This document shows, piece after piece, positions 24,656 to 25,912 of a stretch of 25,912 nucleotides of DNA. Origin of the DNA: an uncultured Bacilli bacterium (GTDB lineage Bacteria; Bacillota_I; Bacilli_A; RF39; UBA660). The position numbers were made by a program, and so were the translations under genes. The notes below the pieces were generated by a model. That model did no database searches. It saw only the letters and a list, made by a program, of their open reading frames with translations, and was not told the origin of the DNA. Every line of letters begins with the position of its first letter. The stretch's first letter is position 1. The stretch covers positions 1 through 25,912 of the forward strand of contig CANPZJ010000002.1 of NCBI GenBank assembly GCA_947588795.1, given 5' to 3'.

Positions 24656-25136
24656 TATAATTACTGATTTAAATAATGGTGAAGTATTAGAAGAATTTGT
24701 AAAATTAGATAATGTTTATATAAGTGATTTAATAAAATATGATGAAATTAATAGTAATACAGGAAATATTAAAATTATAAATAAAATTAAAGTAATTAAT
24801 GCTACAGCAGAAGAATTAAATGAAATTAGTTTAATTAGACAAGAAAGGCCTAAATTATCTACTTATGATGTACTTAATTTTATTATTGCAAGAGATAATA
24901 AATGTATTTTAGCTACTGGTGATAATGAATTAAAAAATTATGCTTTAAAACATGGAGTAGAAGTTATTAGGACTTTAAGAATAATAGAATTGATGGTTGA
25001 AAATAAAATTATTACTTATAAAAAAGGAATAAATGCTTGTAAATTAATTAAGAATTGTCCCACAACGAGAATTCCCAAAGATGTAATTGATGAATTAATA
25101 ACAAAACTAGAAAAAGAAGTATTAGTTAAACAATAA
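24618..25136 (+). CDS. PIN-domain ribonuclease-like protein, partner of the ImmA/IrrE regulator
   Basis: 172 aa. The PIN pattern is visible: Asp11 in ITDTNIITDL, an acidic YDEINSN, STYDVLNFIIARD and ATGDNELKNYALKHGVEVI, with a C-terminal helical extension. PIN domains are metal-dependent RNases and form the toxin of many type II systems. The start is set by AGGAG nine bases upstream, inside the end of the preceding gene, so the pair is translationally coupled. The gene order is regulator/protease then PIN. Toxin activity is inferred from family and context. Confidence 0.75.
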   Translation: MNITTKMIITDTNIITDLNNGEVLEEFVKLDNVYISDLIKYDEINSNTGNIKIINKIKVINATAEELNEISLIRQERPKLSTYDVLNFIIARDNKCILATGDNELKNYALKHGVEVIRTLRIIELMVENKIITYKKGINACKLIKNCPTTRIPKDVIDELITKLEKEVLVKQ

Positions 25137-25152
25137 AAACCAACTATTATTG

Positions 25153-25260
25153 ATGCTCCAATCACTTGTACTTAATGTATTTGGTGATATACGCATCATC
25201 TTGTTAGTAGAGCGAATGGTTGATGGTAAAAAATTCTTAAATATAAATAAAAGAGTCTAG
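25153..25260 (+). pseudogene. Small membrane-peptide ORF or relic, copy 1
   Basis: 35 codons from ATG 25153 to TAG 25258: a hydrophobic half (LVLNVFGDIRIILLV) then ERMVDGKKFLN and a basic end. No Shine-Dalgarno sequence is visible. A second copy at about 25624-25758 aligns without gaps over 24 codons (11 identical, including LN, G, LV, RM, GKK), and the DNA differs mostly in ways that keep the residue class. It was therefore probably coding at some time. The family is not recognised. Confidence 0.4.
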
Positions 25261-25276
25261 GTGCTCTTTTAATTTT
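25249..25276 (+). terminator. Terminator after the ImmA/IrrE-PIN pair
   Basis: Stem AAAAGAG / CTCTTTT (7 bp, 8-nt loop) then AATTTT. It overlaps the end of the small ORF at 25153. Confidence 0.6.
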
Positions 25277-25303
25277 GTCGAATAAATAGAAGTTTTGTCG
25301 AAT
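25273..25303 (+). promoter_or_regulatory. Two tandem Spo0A-box matches
   Basis: TTTTGTCGAAT occurs at 25273-25283 and again at 25293-25303, exactly 20 bp apart (about two helical turns). Both contain TTTGTCGAA, a full match to the B. subtilis 0A box (core TGTCGAA). The second ends 3 bp before the -35 of the small toxin-like gene, where Spo0A-controlled sigma-A promoters often carry their sites. Confidence 0.55.
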
Positions 25304-25306
25304 GTG

Positions 25307-25334
25307 TTTACAAATAAAAATTTTTACTTATAAT
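25307..25334 (+). promoter_or_regulatory. Promoter of the small membrane-peptide (toxin-like) gene
   Basis: TTTACA (25307-25312), 16-bp spacer, TATAAT (25329-25334). Predicted start about 25341, giving a leader of nearly 80 nt, the longest in the window. Confidence 0.75.
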
Positions 25335-25359
25335 AGATGCTCATGGAAGTGTGTTATAG

Positions 25360-25370
25360 ACGTCACCTTA
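25360..25370 (+). repeat. Left arm of a long-range inverted repeat bracketing the small gene
   Basis: ACGTCACCTTA here is the exact reverse complement of TAAGGTGACGT at 25547-25557. In the transcript it can pair with the 3' UTR (11 bp), and its TCACCT can also pair with AGGTGA (25406-25411), the ribosome binding site. Confidence 0.8.
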
Positions 25371-25418
25371 AATATTCTAATTTCAGGGGGTTTTACTCTA
25401 GAAAGAGGTGATATGGTT

Positions 25419-25529
25419 ATGAAAGTAAAGACCTTAAACAAGTTTTTATTAGTAATTATAATACTTTACCAATTAGTTATGCTAGTTGATAAAGTAAAAG
25501 ACGTCGTCCAAGTAGTAATACAAGGATAA
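25419..25529 (+). CDS. Candidate type I toxin: 36-aa single-span membrane peptide
   Basis: 36 aa from ATG 25419: a basic start (MKVKTLNK), one hydrophobic span (FLLVIIILYQLVMLV) and an amphipathic end (DKVKDVVQVVIQG). GAGGTG (25405-25410) is 8 nt from this ATG, while the ATG at 25413 is only 2 nt away, so I use the second. The pattern of a strong promoter, a long structured leader with a sequestered ribosome binding site and a convergent antisense RNA is that of type I toxins such as TxpA or BsrG of B. subtilis. The peptide is not a sequence match I recognise, so toxicity is inferred. It could instead be a small regulatory membrane protein. Confidence 0.6.
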   Translation: MKVKTLNKFLLVIIILYQLVMLVDKVKDVVQVVIQG

Positions 25530-25575
25530 CGTCATTTTATGAAACATAAGGTGACGTGAAATTCACGCTTCCTAT
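25491..25575 (-). ncRNA. Candidate antisense antitoxin RNA, about 85 nt
   Basis: Predicted to start near 25575 and run leftward over the 3' UTR and last dozen codons of the small gene. It ends at an interrupted stem (minus strand GACGT..TCC / GGA..ACGTC, 25533-25500) followed by TTTTACTTT. It contains ACGUCACCUUA, complementary to the mRNA 3' element and, through UCACCU, to the toxin ribosome binding site. Nothing here shows that it is expressed. Confidence 0.55.
25547..25557 (+). repeat. Right arm of the inverted repeat bracketing the small gene
   Basis: TAAGGTGACGT, exact complement of 25360-25370. It is followed directly by a small CGTGA/TCACG hairpin (about 25555-25567). Confidence 0.8.
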
Positions 25576-25581
25576 AAATTA

Positions 25582-25610
25582 AGTATAAACAAAAATTATA
25601 AAAATATCAA
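25582..25610 (-). promoter_or_regulatory. Promoter of the candidate antisense RNA
   Basis: Minus strand: TTGATA (25610-25605), exactly 17-bp spacer, TATACT (25587-25582). Predicted start 25575. Confidence 0.7.
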
Positions 25611-25644
25611 TATATTTGATAGAAATATTTTCAAATACTATATT
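25605..25644 (+). promoter_or_regulatory. Mirror-image rightward promoter sharing the -35 dyad
   Basis: TATCAA and TTGATA (25605-25610, 25616-25621) form a dyad around TATAT. The plus-strand TTGATA is 17 bp from TATATT (25639-25644), so a rightward promoter mirrors the antisense one. It would start near 25651, inside the second small-peptide copy. Confidence 0.4.
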
Positions 25645-25758
25645 CAGTCCCTATATTAAACATAGTTGGATATACCATATTATCTATGTTAGTAGGACGT
25701 ATGACTGCTGGTAAAAAAATTCTTACAAAGAGCCTAGGCTCCCTTTTATTTTTATAAA
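25624..25758 (+). pseudogene. Small membrane-peptide relic, copy 2, with terminator-like end
   Basis: An open stretch after a TAG near 25618 encodes a hydrophobic segment (PILNIVGYTILSMLVGRM) then TAGKKILTKSLGS, aligned without gaps to the copy at 25153. There is no in-frame start codon before the hydrophobic part and no ribosome binding site, so it is probably broken or not translated. It ends in GAGCCTAGGCTC (25730-25741) followed by CCTTTTATTTTT, a weak terminator; the first copy has a related sequence in the same place. This may also be the 3' end of the toxin-like transcript. Confidence 0.4.
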
Positions 25759-25824
25759 ATATATTTTGCTAGTTGATTATGTAATTTATGTTATACTATT
25801 AAATAGTAAATAATAAAAATAATA

Positions 25825-25855
25825 TTGACTCTTCCCTTAAGGGTAGATGTATATT
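25825..25855 (+). promoter_or_regulatory. MerR-type promoter with 19-bp palindromic spacer
   Basis: TTGACT (25825-25830), 19-bp spacer, TATATT (25850-25855). The spacer carries a near-perfect palindrome, CTTCCCTTAAGGGTAG, with one mismatched pair. Long 19-bp spacers with a central dyad mark promoters twisted into activity by MerR-family regulators. The predicted start is 25862, the first base of a hairpin (TAGTGT / ACACTA, inner GTTTT/AAAAC) reaching 25897. The controlled gene lies beyond the window edge. Confidence 0.55.
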
Positions 25856-25912
25856 GATGGATAGTGTGAAAAGTTTTATGGAAAACAAGATACACTAGAT
25901 GAAAGAAGATAT

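Noticed and set aside
25850..25912. Start of a gene at the right edge
   Set aside because: Two frames look partly coding (one ends at TAG after 13 codons, one has no start) and neither has a ribosome binding site; the sequence is too short to decide.
1..25912. Transposase, integrase or phage genes
   Set aside because: None was found on either strand; mobile character of the right end rests only on toxin-antitoxin-like content and is not claimed.

Overview
The window is very AT-rich (by eye below about 30% G+C) DNA from a low-GC Firmicute that uses the standard bacterial code (TAA, TAG and TGA all act as stops). Gene order supports the Bacilli: rlmN-prpC-prkC-rsgA-rpe matches the Bacillus subtilis yloN-prpC-prkC-cpgA-rpe block, and recU overlaps a class A penicillin-binding protein as in recU-ponA. 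The small hypothetical proteins, MucBP-repeat surface proteins and NPPTG sorting tails suggest an uncultured gut lineage near Erysipelotrichia/RF39-type Bacilli (inference). Three genes belong to sporulation-associated families: a GerMN protein, a short GerE-type LuxR regulator with a sigma-K-like promoter, and SpoIIIAH. The organism is therefore a spore-former or a recent descendant of one.

Layout. 1-3600 (+): end of an unknown gene, then a tight unit of hybrid histidine kinase, Hpt protein, CheY/Spo0F-like receiver and a flavin reductase-rubredoxin fusion, closed by a bidirectional terminator. 3606-7862 (-): PBP1A and RecU as one unit, then a VanY-type D,D-carboxypeptidase. 7969-9083 (+): GerMN lipid-face protein and tRNA-Arg(UCU). 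9084-9644: non-coding stretch with an evenly spaced series of perfect palindromes. 9645-11376 (+): YbhN-type membrane protein and a MazF/PemK-like toxin with a small upstream partner. 11398-12115 (-): GerE-like regulator and a double-XRE regulator. 12191-12324: candidate ~100-nt structured RNA with its own promoter and terminator. 12393-17405 (+): rlmN-prpC-prkC-rsgA-rpe operon, with a promoter that predicts a leaderless rlmN mRNA. 17540-22886 (+): two paralogous sortase-type surface proteins with 2 and 7 MucBP-like repeats. 22898-23392 (-): SpoIIIAH. 23606-25136 (+): XRE-ImmA/IrrE protease plus PIN-domain ribonuclease, an overlapping toxin-antitoxin-like pair.

The right end (25137-25912) is the most unusual part. 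It holds a candidate type I toxin-antitoxin locus: a 36-aa membrane peptide with its own promoter, an 11-bp sequence in the 5' leader that can pair with both the ribosome binding site and the 3' UTR, and a convergent antisense RNA with a near-consensus promoter and a terminator-like hairpin. Two tandem perfect Spo0A-box matches sit immediately upstream of the -35. The locus is flanked by two diverged copies of another small membrane peptide gene, and a MerR-type 19-bp-spacer promoter lies at the edge.

Promoters here are often of the form TTTACA-17-TATAAT or extended -10 (TGnTATAAT), close to the start codon, giving very short predicted leaders.
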